From Acidobacteriota bacterium (lineage in GTDB: Bacteria > Acidobacteriota > Terriglobia > Terriglobales > Acidobacteriaceae), in contig QIAM01000006.1 of the NCBI GenBank assembly GCA_003225555.1, positions 62,001 through 126,000 on the forward strand: DNA of 64,000 nucleotides, in the 5' to 3' direction. Positions 1 through 8,627 of this stretch are shown piece after piece. A model generated the notes under the pieces. The model did not search any database. It was not told the DNA's origin and worked only from the letters and a program-made list of their open reading frames with translations. Numbering within the stretch: the stretch's first letter is position 1; each line of letters starts with the position of its first letter. The translations under genes were made by a program, and so were the position numbers.

Positions 1-699
1 GAAGCCCTGTTGGCTTTTTCTCAGCACGGAGCCTTGTACGTAGGCGGCGAGTGGGTGCTCCTCAGTTCCGACGGAAACACGATGTATGGACTGCCCGGCA
101 CGTTTCGCATGTGGGAATGGCAGCGGCGCGAGCTTTCTCACCCGCAACCCATGGGGGGCAGTGCTGGGACATTTCGCCTTATCCGTTTCCTGGACTCCGT
201 GCAACGGGCCGTCCCGCAGCGTTTGCTCTGTTTCGGGCCATTGAAACTTCTGCGGGAGGGCATGCCGGCGCTGCGCCGTAAACTCAATTTCAGAATTGAA
301 CCGAAAGCAATCTTCGGTGACCGATGCGGCAGCCTTACGGGCCGTCCTGACAAGATCTTTATCGGAATGGTGCATTCCGACAAGAGGATTCTGATCGAAT
401 CTGCCGAAGCCGCCAAGGTAGCTGATCAACTGGCGTGTGCCATGGAGTTTGAACTCACGTCGCTCATGTCTCACTATCGCGCGTTCAAATTCGCATTTCC
501 TGGAATGCGGAATGAATACTTGGAGAAAGTGCACGATGTGCTTCGCGATGCACTTCGTAAAGCGCTTGCAACCAAAGAGATTTACATGCTCTATCACCCT
601 TATCCTGTTTCGTTTGATGGCCTATATCAGGCAATGCAAGACCTGGTGGGAACCCCAGCAACGCTACCGGTACGCGATCACGTGGAAATGCCAGCGTAG
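1..699 (+). CDS. HprK-like P-loop kinase family protein, C-terminal part (5' cut by window edge)
   Basis: The reading frame is open to the first base, so the true start and any N-terminal P-loop lie outside the window; about 233 residues are seen. The segment around LYVGGEWVLLSSDG followed by a hydrophobic MYGLPGTFRMW stretch resembles the region after the Walker motifs in HPr kinase/PEP-carboxykinase-like proteins found in lasso-peptide and other peptide clusters. That match is from memory of the family, and no catalytic motif is visible here. It lies 87 bp upstream of an NRPS-type gene on the same strand and probably belongs to the same cluster. A purely hypothetical protein is the alternative. 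Confidence 0.4.
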   Translation, partial: EALLAFSQHGALYVGGEWVLLSSDGNTMYGLPGTFRMWEWQRRELSHPQPMGGSAGTFRLIRFLDSVQRAVPQRLLCFGPLKLLREGMPALRRKLNFRIEPKAIFGDRCGSLTGRPDKIFIGMVHSDKRILIESAEAAKVADQLACAMEFELTSLMSHYRAFKFAFPGMRNEYLEKVHDVLRDALRKALATKEIYMLYHPYPVSFDGLYQAMQDLVGTPATLPVRDHVEMPA

Positions 700-786
700 A
701 CCTATTCACATCGGTACTCTGTCGGGAGCAAGCTGCACGATTGCGATCAGCTTCGCTCCAACCATTTGGAACCAGATAACGAGACC

Positions 787-3324
787 ATGATCGAACCTCT
801 ACAAAACCAATTCGGTCTAGACGCGGAGGACTCATTTCCTGCGCCGAAGTGGTATTTTCAACAAAACGCGTGGGTGCAGAATCCCTCGGATCCGGAAAAC
901 TTTGCCTACAACTATCCACTGGCGCTGCGCATGCGCGGTGCCTTAGACCGGAATGCACTGGAACGGGGTATTCACGAAATTGTGAGGCGGCATCAGCCTC
1001 TTCGGTCAGTGTTTCGCATCGTGGAGGGCCGCCTCATCCAGCTCGTACTGCGGCCGCAACCTCTGTCATTGCCGCTTGTAGATCTGAGCAACGTATGGGA
1101 GCCTGAGAGGGAAGCAGAGGCACTGCGGCTTGCGATAAATGATGCCGTTCGGCCGTTCGACTTGAGTCATGGTCCCTTATTGCGAGCCAAGTTGTGGTGT
1201 CTCGGGTCTGAAGATCACTTGCTGCTGCTGACCACGCATCATCTCGTCTCCGACAATTTGTCGATGGCAATTCTGCTTCGGGAACTTTCGATAGTGTATG
1301 AGGCTTTTTCAGCAAGACAACTATCTCCTCTTACCGAGATTTCTCCCCAATACGGAGACTTCGTGCGACGGCAGCAGAAACGATTCGAGCACAAAGAATC
1401 GGAGTACGTTGCCTTCTGGAAGCAGCAATTGGCAGGCGGAGACGGTTTCCGCCATTTGCATCCTGACCACATCGCGCCGGAGGGCCAGACGTATCACGGC
1501 GCGCACGAGCGACTGACTCTGGACGAGAGCTTGACGAACTCCCTGAAGATATTGGGTGTGAAAGAAAAAGTTAGTCCATTCATGGTGCTTCTCTCTGCTC
1601 TCCAATGCCTACTGTGCCGATATTCTGGTCAGAAAGACATAGGGGTTGCATCCTGCGTTGCAAATCGGCAGCCCGCTCAAGTAGAGAAGCTGGTAGGTCA
1701 TTTCAGCAATCATGTGATTTTTCGCACGAGTCTGGCCGACGATCCAACGTTTCGTGATGTCCTTCGTCAGGTTCGCAAGATAGCCCTTACGGTCTATTCG
1801 TATCAGGAATTGCCATTTGGGAGCCTGATAGAACAACTAGAGACCACCTCTGGCGCCAGCCGCAACAACCTCTTTCAGGTGCTCTTGGTCTTAACTGAGG
1901 CCCCAAGAGCAGAATGGAGCTTTTCTGGGCTGAATGTAAGCGTGCTTCCGCTGGATGTTGGAACGACGGCATATCCCTTCATCGTATGGCTAAAGCTGGA
2001 AGACAGACTCGAAGTCGACCTGCAATACAACTCTGACCTGTTTGCAGCGGCTACTATACGTCAGATTCTGGCAGACTATGGTGCAGTGCTGGGCGTGATG
2101 TCGAAAAACCCGGAAGTGCGGGTCGGTGATCTCGAAATTGGAAGGCCGCAAGCAGAAAGCCATAACCATCAGCAGCCCGAATATCCGATCCAAGACTACA
2201 TGGGACCGAAAGACACCATCGAATCACAACTGGTTCAGCTCTGGGAAGCAGTTTTCGACGGGCCTGTCGGTGTCGACGACGATTTCTTTGAATTAGGCGG
2301 AACCTCTCTCCTTGCCGCGCGGCTGTTTGCACAAGTCGAGGAAATCTTCGAACTGAGTATCCCTTTAGTCACTCTGATCCAGGCTCCAACCATAGAGAAG
2401 TTAGCCAAACTCATTCGCGCGTCCGATTCATTGCACTCACGTGACTCCTTGGTGGCAATTCAGGTGGGCGGGGTTCGTCCGCCTCTCTTCTGCCTCCACG
2501 GCGAATCGGGAAACCTGCTGATGTATCGCAGCCTGGCGCGGCAGTTGGGCCCGGATCAGCCAGTCTATGGGCTGCAGCCGCAAGGACTGGACGGCAAGCC
2601 TGCCCCTCTGACCAGCATCGAAGATATGGCGGCTCGCTATATTAAGGAAATACAAGTCATTCAGCCGGAGGGGCCTTACTTCCTGGCGGGGTACTGCATG
2701 GGTGGGACTATAGCCTTCGAGATGGCCCAACAACTCAGCCAGCGCGGGCAAAGGGTGGATTTGTTAGCGTTGTTGGACACTTATAACTGGAGCATGACAA
2801 AGCGAACGTTCCTGCATGACCTTTATTTCGATATTCAGAAATGGTGGTTCAGTTGCCACCATTTCTTTTCCACGAGTCCTAGAAAAAAGCTGAGTTCGCT
2901 GCGAACTAGATTCCAAGAATTCTGCAATGCATCGGAACTCTCTGAATGTAACAGACATGCGGCATGCGCTTATATTCCGAAGGCGTACCCAGGACGAATG
3001 TTACACGTCCGTCCCATGCGGCAATTCGCCAGGTACAGCAGGCCCGAAATGGGTTGGGATGAGTTGGTTGCTGGCGGTCTGGAAGTTTTCCTTGTGCCCT
3101 CCTCCTATCCTGCCCAAGTTGTCGAAGAGCCGTTTGTCCGGGATTTGGCAAGCAAGTTGAGATCCTGTATGAGCGAAGCCACCGCAAGAGGAGTCTCAAT
3201 TCCCGGGATGGACGGCCGCGAGTGCGAGCATGAATCCGCGAGTTTCTCGCCCCGATCAACGACCGCGTCGCCCAAGGCCCTTTGCCCCCCGATCGCGGTG
3301 GGGACTCTGAAAGCATGCCAGTAA
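787..3324 (+). CDS. Stand-alone NRPS protein: condensation - peptidyl carrier - thioesterase, no adenylation domain
   Basis: About 845 residues. Residues ~15-450 are a condensation domain with the catalytic HHxxxD motif (HHLVSD, H151-D156). Residues ~470-540 are a carrier domain with the phosphopantetheine serine in FFELGGTSLLAARLF (S507). Residues ~560-800 are a thioesterase-type alpha/beta hydrolase with the nucleophile elbow GYCMGG (Cys637 instead of Ser) and a likely acid Asp664 (LLDTYNW). The usual C-terminal catalytic His is not evident: the matching place reads VPSSYPAQVVEEP. A ~45-residue low-complexity tail follows. With no A domain, the carrier must be loaded in trans. The start is ATG 787; TTG 766 is also possible. 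An asparagine-synthase gene follows 56 bp downstream. The protein probably joins an amine or peptide to an acyl chain and releases it, but the product is unknown. Confidence 0.85.
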   Translation: MIEPLQNQFGLDAEDSFPAPKWYFQQNAWVQNPSDPENFAYNYPLALRMRGALDRNALERGIHEIVRRHQPLRSVFRIVEGRLIQLVLRPQPLSLPLVDLSNVWEPEREAEALRLAINDAVRPFDLSHGPLLRAKLWCLGSEDHLLLLTTHHLVSDNLSMAILLRELSIVYEAFSARQLSPLTEISPQYGDFVRRQQKRFEHKESEYVAFWKQQLAGGDGFRHLHPDHIAPEGQTYHGAHERLTLDESLTNSLKILGVKEKVSPFMVLLSALQCLLCRYSGQKDIGVASCVANRQPAQVEKLVGHFSNHVIFRTSLADDPTFRDVLRQVRKIALTVYSYQELPFGSLIEQLETTSGASRNNLFQVLLVLTEAPRAEWSFSGLNVSVLPLDVGTTAYPFIVWLKLEDRLEVDLQYNSDLFAAATIRQILADYGAVLGVMSKNPEVRVGDLEIGRPQAESHNHQQPEYPIQDYMGPKDTIESQLVQLWEAVFDGPVGVDDDFFELGGTSLLAARLFAQVEEIFELSIPLVTLIQAPTIEKLAKLIRASDSLHSRDSLVAIQVGGVRPPLFCLHGESGNLLMYRSLARQLGPDQPVYGLQPQGLDGKPAPLTSIEDMAARYIKEIQVIQPEGPYFLAGYCMGGTIAFEMAQQLSQRGQRVDLLALLDTYNWSMTKRTFLHDLYFDIQKWWFSCHHFFSTSPRKKLSSLRTRFQEFCNASELSECNRHAACAYIPKAYPGRMLHVRPMRQFARYSRPEMGWDELVAGGLEVFLVPSSYPAQVVEEPFVRDLASKLRSCMSEATARGVSIPGMDGRECEHESASFSPRSTTASPKALCPPIAVGTLKACQ

Positions 3325-3380
3325 CGGCACCGTTTCACCTCAGCAAGCGTCATATCAGCACCCCATAGAAGAGGCACGAA

Positions 3381-5288
3381 GTGTGCGGAATTTTTGGAGC
3401 CATTAACACAACCGGATTCTTTGACGGGCCGGATTTTGACCGTTTTGTGGCGCTCACCAATTTGGTGGCGTACCGCGGACCTGATGATTGCGGTCACGTT
3501 GCTCTCATTCTCAAGGAGTCGGACTCGCGGCAAGAGCGGCGATTTGACGTATTCTTCGGCCACCGCCGCTTGTCCATCATTGACCTGTCTTCGGCCGGGC
3601 ACCAGCCGATGTCGGACGGCAAGGGATGCTGGATCACCTACAACGGCGAAATCTTTAATTACCTCGAACTACGCCGCGAGCTGGAAGCCCGTGGGCATGC
3701 ATTCGAGACTGGAACTGACACAGAGGTCATACTGCGTGTTTACCGCGAATATGGTGAGAGGGGATTCGATCGCCTGAATGGCATGTGGGCATTTGCCATC
3801 GTGGATAGCCGGGCACGCAAGGTCGTACTGAGCCGGGACCGTTTTTCTATCAAACCTCTGTATCTCTTCAAGTCGAATAGCGCACTTTATTTCGGCAGCG
3901 AGATCAAGCAACTGTTGCCGCTCCTGCCTTCGCGCGAACTCAATGCAAGCGTCATGACCGCCTATTTGGCGCAAGGTCTGCTCGATCATGATGTCGAGAC
4001 GTTTTTCCGGGGCATCACTCGAGTTCCGCCGGGCACAAATGTGATCGTCTCACTAGATTCGGGCGCTGTCGAAGAAAGAAATTACTGGTCCTTCGAATCA
4101 CGGGGGAAGACTTCTGCCTCATCGAAAGACCTGGTGGAAGAGTTCCGTTCTTTGTTCTTCGACAGTGTTCGCATTCGCCTCAGGAGCGACGTCAAGGTCG
4201 GGGTCTTGCTCAGCGGTGGACTGGACTCTTCGGCTGTCACCACTGCGGTGAAACTTGTGTGCGGAGAGCAATTGCAAACGTATTCGATCGTCTCAGACGA
4301 GGGCTACGATGAGCGGCGCTTTATCGACATGATGGCTGCAACCGGCGTCCCTAATCGCAAGGTCACGTTTCGCGTGGGCAACGTCCTGGATTGTCTCGAA
4401 CAGGTGCTTTACTACAGTGATGAGCCCTTTGCCGGGTTCAGCGTGATCGCACAGCACCAATTGTTCGCAGCTATCAAACACGACAGTGACGTTACTGTCC
4501 TTTTAAGCGGGCAGGGTGGAGACGAAACCTTGCTGGGATATCTGAAGTTCTTCTTCTTCCACGTCCAACTCTTGCTCAAGGCCGGGAAATATCTCGATGC
4601 CATGTTGCTGCTTGCCAGGAGCAGTTTGCATCGCACTGCGGTGACACAGTTCCAAATGTCAGAGGCGCGCCGGTACATGCAGCGCAATCGCAGGGGCATC
4701 TGGCAGACGATGTTGCGCAAAAGCGAGCCGGTGCCGGTGTGGCAATGCGGCGACATGCGGTCGCGACAAATCGCCGACATACGCAACTATTCAGTGCCCG
4801 CGTTAACCCATTACGAGGATCGCAATTCCGGCGCCCATTCCCTCGAAGTTCGGCATCCGTTTCTGGACCACCGCTTGGTTAACTTTGTCGTGAACCTGCC
4901 CACGGAGCTAAAGATCCATCAGGGCTGGACAAAATACATTCTGCGTGCGGCACTCCCCGAAATGCCTGCCGCCCTGCGCTGGCGGCGTGATAAGCAAGGG
5001 TTCCTGGTGCCCGAACAACTCTGGCTGAAACGTGAACTGGTCCAGGTAATCCAGCAAAGATTTCAGGGAAGTACGCTGGCCGCACTGGATATCTTGAACG
5101 ACAAAAAGTTTCTCCTATATTACGACCAATTTCTGACCCGCAACTCGATTACGTCATCGGACATCGCACGAGTGTTGATCGCGGAGATTTGGGCGGAAAA
5201 GGTCTTCCACTCTGCGGTTGTCCCTCCTCTTTATATTAGGTCTCAGACCTGCCAACCGCCGCTGGTTCGCAACGTCGTAACGGCCTAG
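3381..5288 (+). CDS. asnB: Asparagine synthase (glutamine-hydrolysing) family protein
   Basis: 635 residues from a GTG start (AGAAGAGGC just upstream) that places Cys at position 2, the class II glutamine amidotransferase nucleophile after Met removal. The N-terminal half shows RGPDD, FGHRRLSIIDLS and YNGEIFNY. The C-terminal synthase half has the pyrophosphate loop LLSGGLDSS and SGQGGDETLLGY. The family uses ATP and glutamine to amidate a carboxylate: free aspartate in housekeeping enzymes, or a peptide carboxyl in natural-product clusters, including lasso cyclases. Its place directly after a condensation-carrier-thioesterase gene and an HprK-like gene favours a natural-product role, as an inference. 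A housekeeping asparagine synthetase remains possible. Confidence 0.85.
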   Translation: MCGIFGAINTTGFFDGPDFDRFVALTNLVAYRGPDDCGHVALILKESDSRQERRFDVFFGHRRLSIIDLSSAGHQPMSDGKGCWITYNGEIFNYLELRRELEARGHAFETGTDTEVILRVYREYGERGFDRLNGMWAFAIVDSRARKVVLSRDRFSIKPLYLFKSNSALYFGSEIKQLLPLLPSRELNASVMTAYLAQGLLDHDVETFFRGITRVPPGTNVIVSLDSGAVEERNYWSFESRGKTSASSKDLVEEFRSLFFDSVRIRLRSDVKVGVLLSGGLDSSAVTTAVKLVCGEQLQTYSIVSDEGYDERRFIDMMAATGVPNRKVTFRVGNVLDCLEQVLYYSDEPFAGFSVIAQHQLFAAIKHDSDVTVLLSGQGGDETLLGYLKFFFFHVQLLLKAGKYLDAMLLLARSSLHRTAVTQFQMSEARRYMQRNRRGIWQTMLRKSEPVPVWQCGDMRSRQIADIRNYSVPALTHYEDRNSGAHSLEVRHPFLDHRLVNFVVNLPTELKIHQGWTKYILRAALPEMPAALRWRRDKQGFLVPEQLWLKRELVQVIQQRFQGSTLAALDILNDKKFLLYYDQFLTRNSITSSDIARVLIAEIWAEKVFHSAVVPPLYIRSQTCQPPLVRNVVTA

Positions 5289-5716
5289 ACGCTTCTGCCC
5301 GGGAACCTGCCTCACCCCTGGCACTTCCTTCCTTCCTGCCCGACACTGGCTCTTTCTCCGTTTCCGTAAAGCCCGCCGGTTTTCGCGACAGTGTCGAGAG
5401 GCTGCCTGCGCGGCCGAAATACACCAATGTAGGCGCGCCGCTCGGCGAACGTGGGCTCGGGAACTGGCGGCTCGTCAGCCGCTGGCCCGGGCCCGCATGT
5501 TTCTGGCGGATGAGGTAGTCATCGCCGTCGTCTCTCATGTCTCTTCGTCGAGTGGACCAGCGGAGCCAGCAAGATCCTGAGGGTTGATCTTCTCAACGTT
5601 GATACTTCGGTACCCGGTCGCGCATTGTCTTCAGAACATCTTCGAGAGGCGGAGGGTTGCCTTTGAGTCCAGGATCGGGCTTGCCCATTATCGAGTCGTT
5701 CGGCGGACTCGTGCTT
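5289..5716. other. Intergenic gap, nothing recognised
   Basis: 428 bp between the convergent asparagine synthase and helicase genes. Open frames on either strand here look like chance frames: proline/arginine-rich, without a recognisable domain or convincing ribosome site. No clear terminator hairpin or RNA gene was seen. Confidence 0.6.
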
Positions 5717-6910
5717 CTATACGAAAACTTCTCCCGGTAAGGCCGTCAGGGTCCGCGTCGCCAGAGTGTTTTCCACGAAGCGGATTGGCTGCCCTGAGGC
5801 TGACGCATCCATCTGCTTGCGTTCGATGCGCAACTTCAGGGTGCGCTCGATGTTGCGCAATTCCAGAATTTCCGCACCTGCGACCAAGGAGGACGCACGG
5901 CCCTGTGATCCGGCACGCCCGGTGCGCCCGACACGATGAATGAAGTCCTCGGCCATCTTCGGCAGATCGTAGTTGATCACGTGAGCCACGTCGTCCACAT
6001 GCAAGCCGCGCGAAGCGATATCGGTCGCGACCAGCACCTGGTATCGGCCTTCCTGAAACCCGCTCAGCGCTCCATTGCGCTGCGCTTGGGTCCGGTCGCC
6101 ATGAATCATTGCGGCGTTGAAACCGTCTCGGACCAATTCCTTGACCAATCGTTGCGTGCCACGCTTGGTGCGCGTGAAGACCAGGGTTTGACCCTTCTCT
6201 TCATTCAACAATTGCCGGAGGACTCCCAGCTTCTCGCCGGGACGTACTTCGTATGCCTTTAGCTCCACGCTTTCCGCAGGCTTCAGGACCGAGCCCAACG
6301 CTACTCGCAGCGGCTGATACATGTACTGATTTACCAGCGAAGCAACAGATTGCTCCAGCGTAGCTGAGAAACACAGCGTCTGCCGGCGTGCGGGCAGGCA
6401 CGAGAGGATGCGCCGGATGGATGGGAGAAAACCCATGTCCAGCATCCGGTCGGCTTCGTCGAGTACGAGCAGCTTCACGTGACGGAGGTCAACGATTTTT
6501 CGGTCGAGAAAATCTTCCAGCCGTCCCGGAGTCGCGAAGATCACCTGAGCATTGCGGAGGTCCCGCATTTGCCCGCCTTCCGCAACCCCGCCAATCACCA
6601 GCGCAGCCTTCGGCAGAGCCTTGGTGCGAAGTCTTTCGTACTCCTCGTTTACCTGCATGGCCAGTTCACGCGTAGGCAGGAGAACCAGCACGTTGAGTTG
6701 CCGCGAGGGCTGTTGGCTCAACATTTCGATCATCGGGATCAGAAACGCCAGCGTCTTTCCGGTACCGGTCTGCGCCGTGGCGAGTACATCCTTGCGCTCG
6801 AGTGCAGGCGGAATCGCCTGAATCTGGATAGGGGTTGGAATAGTGAATTGAGCTGCTGCCAGCTTCTGCTGCAATGCAGAAGACAGGGGTAGCTCGGTAA
6901 ATGTTGTCAT
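5717..6910 (-). CDS. rhlE: DEAD-box ATP-dependent RNA helicase (RhlE-like)
   Basis: 397 residues from the start encoding MTTFTELPLSS; a longer frame to 6949 adds 13 residues outside the family core. All core motifs are present: the Q-motif region PTPIQIQAIPPAL, motif I ATAQTGTGKT, PTRELA, TPGRLEDFLDR, DEAD in VLDEADRMLDMGF, SATL, then in the second RecA lobe VFTRTKRG, VATDIASRGL and HRVGRTGRAG. The protein ends soon after the helicase core, with no long basic tail. The family unwinds short RNA duplexes in ribosome assembly and cold adaptation. Nothing in the flanks indicates an operon partner. Confidence 0.93.
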   Translation of the reverse strand: MTTFTELPLSSALQQKLAAAQFTIPTPIQIQAIPPALERKDVLATAQTGTGKTLAFLIPMIEMLSQQPSRQLNVLVLLPTRELAMQVNEEYERLRTKALPKAALVIGGVAEGGQMRDLRNAQVIFATPGRLEDFLDRKIVDLRHVKLLVLDEADRMLDMGFLPSIRRILSCLPARRQTLCFSATLEQSVASLVNQYMYQPLRVALGSVLKPAESVELKAYEVRPGEKLGVLRQLLNEEKGQTLVFTRTKRGTQRLVKELVRDGFNAAMIHGDRTQAQRNGALSGFQEGRYQVLVATDIASRGLHVDDVAHVINYDLPKMAEDFIHRVGRTGRAGSQGRASSLVAGAEILELRNIERTLKLRIERKQMDASASGQPIRFVENTLATRTLTALPGEVFV

Positions 6911-7178
6911 TCGAGAGTGTTCTTTCTGGAGGGGCTTGTCATCACACACTCAGACACACGTGGAGATCTTCCATGCCGCTCTCATCAATTTAGATTGGCG
7001 CTGAAATAAACGGCGGGCAGGAAAGGCGGAGATGAATCTGATCCAACGTGGGACCACCGCGTCACGAGCAAACCGTGGCAAAAGCGTCTTGTTTAGTATA
7101 GCAGAGCTCGCGTGATTCCCCGCTAGTAACGAAGGTACTGCAGCCATATCGAACGCCAACCGCAAGATTCGAGACGGG

Positions 7179-8174
7179 TTACGATTCAGGCGCGAGGCCG
7201 ATTTGCGAACACAATGCGGCGCCGCCAGCGATTCCCGCATCAGCGCCGTAATGCGCAATCAGCAACGGAATCTCAGAGACGCGGGAATTGATGCACCAGC
7301 TCGGCAGGCGATCCTTAATCTCCCCGAAGAACGGCTGGAGCATGGCTGCCACTCCGCCGCCCATAACAATGACGTCGGGATCGAGTAGGTCGACAATGTT
7401 GCCCAGCCACGCCGAAAGCAGTTCAACCGTCTCTTGGAGAATCTCGCGGGCGAGCGGATCGCCGGTGGCGTGAGCCTGCCCAACCAGTTCGCTTGCCACC
7501 GCGTCGATGTTTCCCTTGGCAAGATCCAGGATGGTGGAATGGCGAGAGCGGTCTGCAGAGAGCCTCGCTCGCGCCCGCGCGCCGATTGCCGGGCCGGCCG
7601 CAAGCACCTCGATGCATCCGAGCTTGCCGCATGGGCAGCGCGGCCCGCGATAGTCGATGCTGACGTGGCCTCCCTCTCCTGCGGCTCCGGTGCGGCCGTG
7701 ATAGATGCGGCCATCGAAGACGATTCCCGTGCCGATGCCCGTGCCGACCGTGGCATAAAAGACATAGCGATAGCCACGAGCGGCTCCCCAGCGAGTCTCG
7801 GCGAGGGCTGCGGCGTTAGCGTCGTTATCGAGCTTGACCGGCACTCGGTACACGTCAGCCATCCGTGAAGCCAGCGGGAAGTTTCTCCAGCAGGGAAGGT
7901 TCGGTGGATTGATCACTAAGCCGGTCACCGGATCGAGCGGCCCAGGCGCGCAGATGCCGATTCCGTGGGGCGATGCCGAACCTTCTTCCCCCGCCAAGGA
8001 ATCGATCGCCGCGGTCACGGCCTCAAGAGCGGCTTCAGGCTTGCCATTCGCGACCATGGGCTTTCGCAGCTGGCTGATTATCTTGCCGGTCGCGTCGACC
8101 AATCCGACGGCCACCTTCGTGCCGCCGATATCCACTCCGATCACTGGACCTCGCCGATTCGAATTTGGCGTCAT
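7179..8174 (-). CDS. ROK family sugar kinase (glucokinase-like)
   Basis: About 331 residues. It shows the ATP-binding motif VIGVDIGGTKVAVG at the N terminus, the catalytic Asp region KLDNDANAAA, EGGHVSIDYRG, and the ROK zinc motif CPCGKLGCIE. The family phosphorylates glucose or related hexoses; ROK repressors are excluded because there is no N-terminal helix-turn-helix. I chose the ATG at 8174; an upstream GTG at 8195 adds seven residues. Glucokinase is the likeliest activity, but N-acetylmannosamine or other sugar kinases share these motifs. Confidence 0.88.
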   Translation of the reverse strand: MTPNSNRRGPVIGVDIGGTKVAVGLVDATGKIISQLRKPMVANGKPEAALEAVTAAIDSLAGEEGSASPHGIGICAPGPLDPVTGLVINPPNLPCWRNFPLASRMADVYRVPVKLDNDANAAALAETRWGAARGYRYVFYATVGTGIGTGIVFDGRIYHGRTGAAGEGGHVSIDYRGPRCPCGKLGCIEVLAAGPAIGARARARLSADRSRHSTILDLAKGNIDAVASELVGQAHATGDPLAREILQETVELLSAWLGNIVDLLDPDVIVMGGGVAAMLQPFFGEIKDRLPSWCINSRVSEIPLLIAHYGADAGIAGGAALCSQIGLAPES

Positions 8175-8414
8175 TGAGTTCGCTTTAAAATCCACGGAAG
8201 ATTATGACCTAAAAGGTTCTTCTGTGCTCGACCACTGGAAACAGGTCTGGCATGTGTTTGATACCGCAGGCAGAGCGAGCATCACAAAGGTCGCCGATCT
8301 GCCGAGGAGAGGTAAATGGTTGATTTCATTGATGAACGCGGATCTTAATTTCCAGCCCGAAATTTCTGATGCCCATCATCGAAATTATTCATCCAAGGCA
8401 TTACGTAAGTTTGG

Positions 8415-8443
8415 TTGACGGCACGACCAGATCAACCTAGAAT
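8415..8443 (+). promoter_or_regulatory. Sigma-70-type promoter of the cysteine-leader/sulfite reductase operon
   Basis: TTGACG at 8415-8420 and TAGAAT at 8438-8443 are separated by exactly 17 bp, a near-consensus -35/-10 pair. Transcription should start near 8450, about 32 nt before the leader ORF, so the leader peptide, terminator and operon share one transcript. Confidence 0.7.
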
Positions 8444-8481
8444 GCCAAATAGAAATGTCAAGTAGCCAAACCCTTCGCGCG

Positions 8482-8547
8482 ATGTGCATGTGTACTTGTT
8501 GTTGTTGTGCATGCGTGTGCACTGGCGCGGGGAGGCTGCTGACCTAA
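8482..8547 (+). CDS. Cysteine-rich leader peptide of the sulfur assimilation operon
   Basis: A 21-codon ORF (ATG 8482 to TAA 8545-8547), too short for ordinary gene calling. It begins MCMCTCCCCACVC and ends TGAGRLLT, with 8 Cys codons among residues 2-13, four of them in a row (8497-8508). Such a run is far outside chance composition and directly precedes an intrinsic terminator and the sulfite reductase gene. By analogy with amino-acid leader peptides, ribosome stalling on Cys codons when Cys-tRNA is scarce would alter downstream RNA folding. The ribosome site before ATG 8482 is weak; ATG 8488 is an alternative start. Polycysteine upstream ORFs are known for sulfur genes in mycobacteria; I know of no description in Acidobacteriota. 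Confidence 0.88.
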   Translation: MCMCTCCCCACVCTGAGRLLT

Positions 8548-8588
8548 GAGATTCTTCTTAATAAAGGCACTGATCACCCACCGCCAGT
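8521..8588 (+). promoter_or_regulatory. Candidate antiterminator of the cysteine attenuator
   Basis: The codons just after the last Cys codon (8521-8532, ACTGGCGCGGGG) can pair with the terminator 5' arm and first loop base (8577-8588): 7 bp, a 2x2 mismatch, then 3 bp. A ribosome stalled on the four-Cys run leaves 8521-8532 free to form this structure and blocks the terminator. A ribosome reaching the stop codon at 8545-8547 would cover or disrupt it. Pairing was checked by hand; no energies were calculated. Confidence 0.7.
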
Positions 8589-8611
8589 CTAAAGCTGGCG
8601 GTGGGTTTTTT
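8576..8611 (+). terminator. Intrinsic terminator (attenuator) before sulfite reductase
   Basis: A perfect 12-bp stem, ACCCACCGCCAG (8576-8587) with CTGGCGGTGGGT (8595-8606), has a 7-nt loop and runs into TTTTTTATTTT. It ends only ~17 bp before the sulfite reductase start codon. The gene on the left is on the other strand, so this cannot be its terminator; it is a conditional terminator inside the operon leader. The same stem recurs at 14024-14054. Confidence 0.92.
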
Positions 8612-8627
8612 ATTTTCCAATCAACTT

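Noticed and set aside
8576-8611. Terminator of the ROK kinase gene
   Set aside because: The kinase gene is on the opposite strand and ends at 7179; the hairpin lies in the leader of the sulfite reductase operon.
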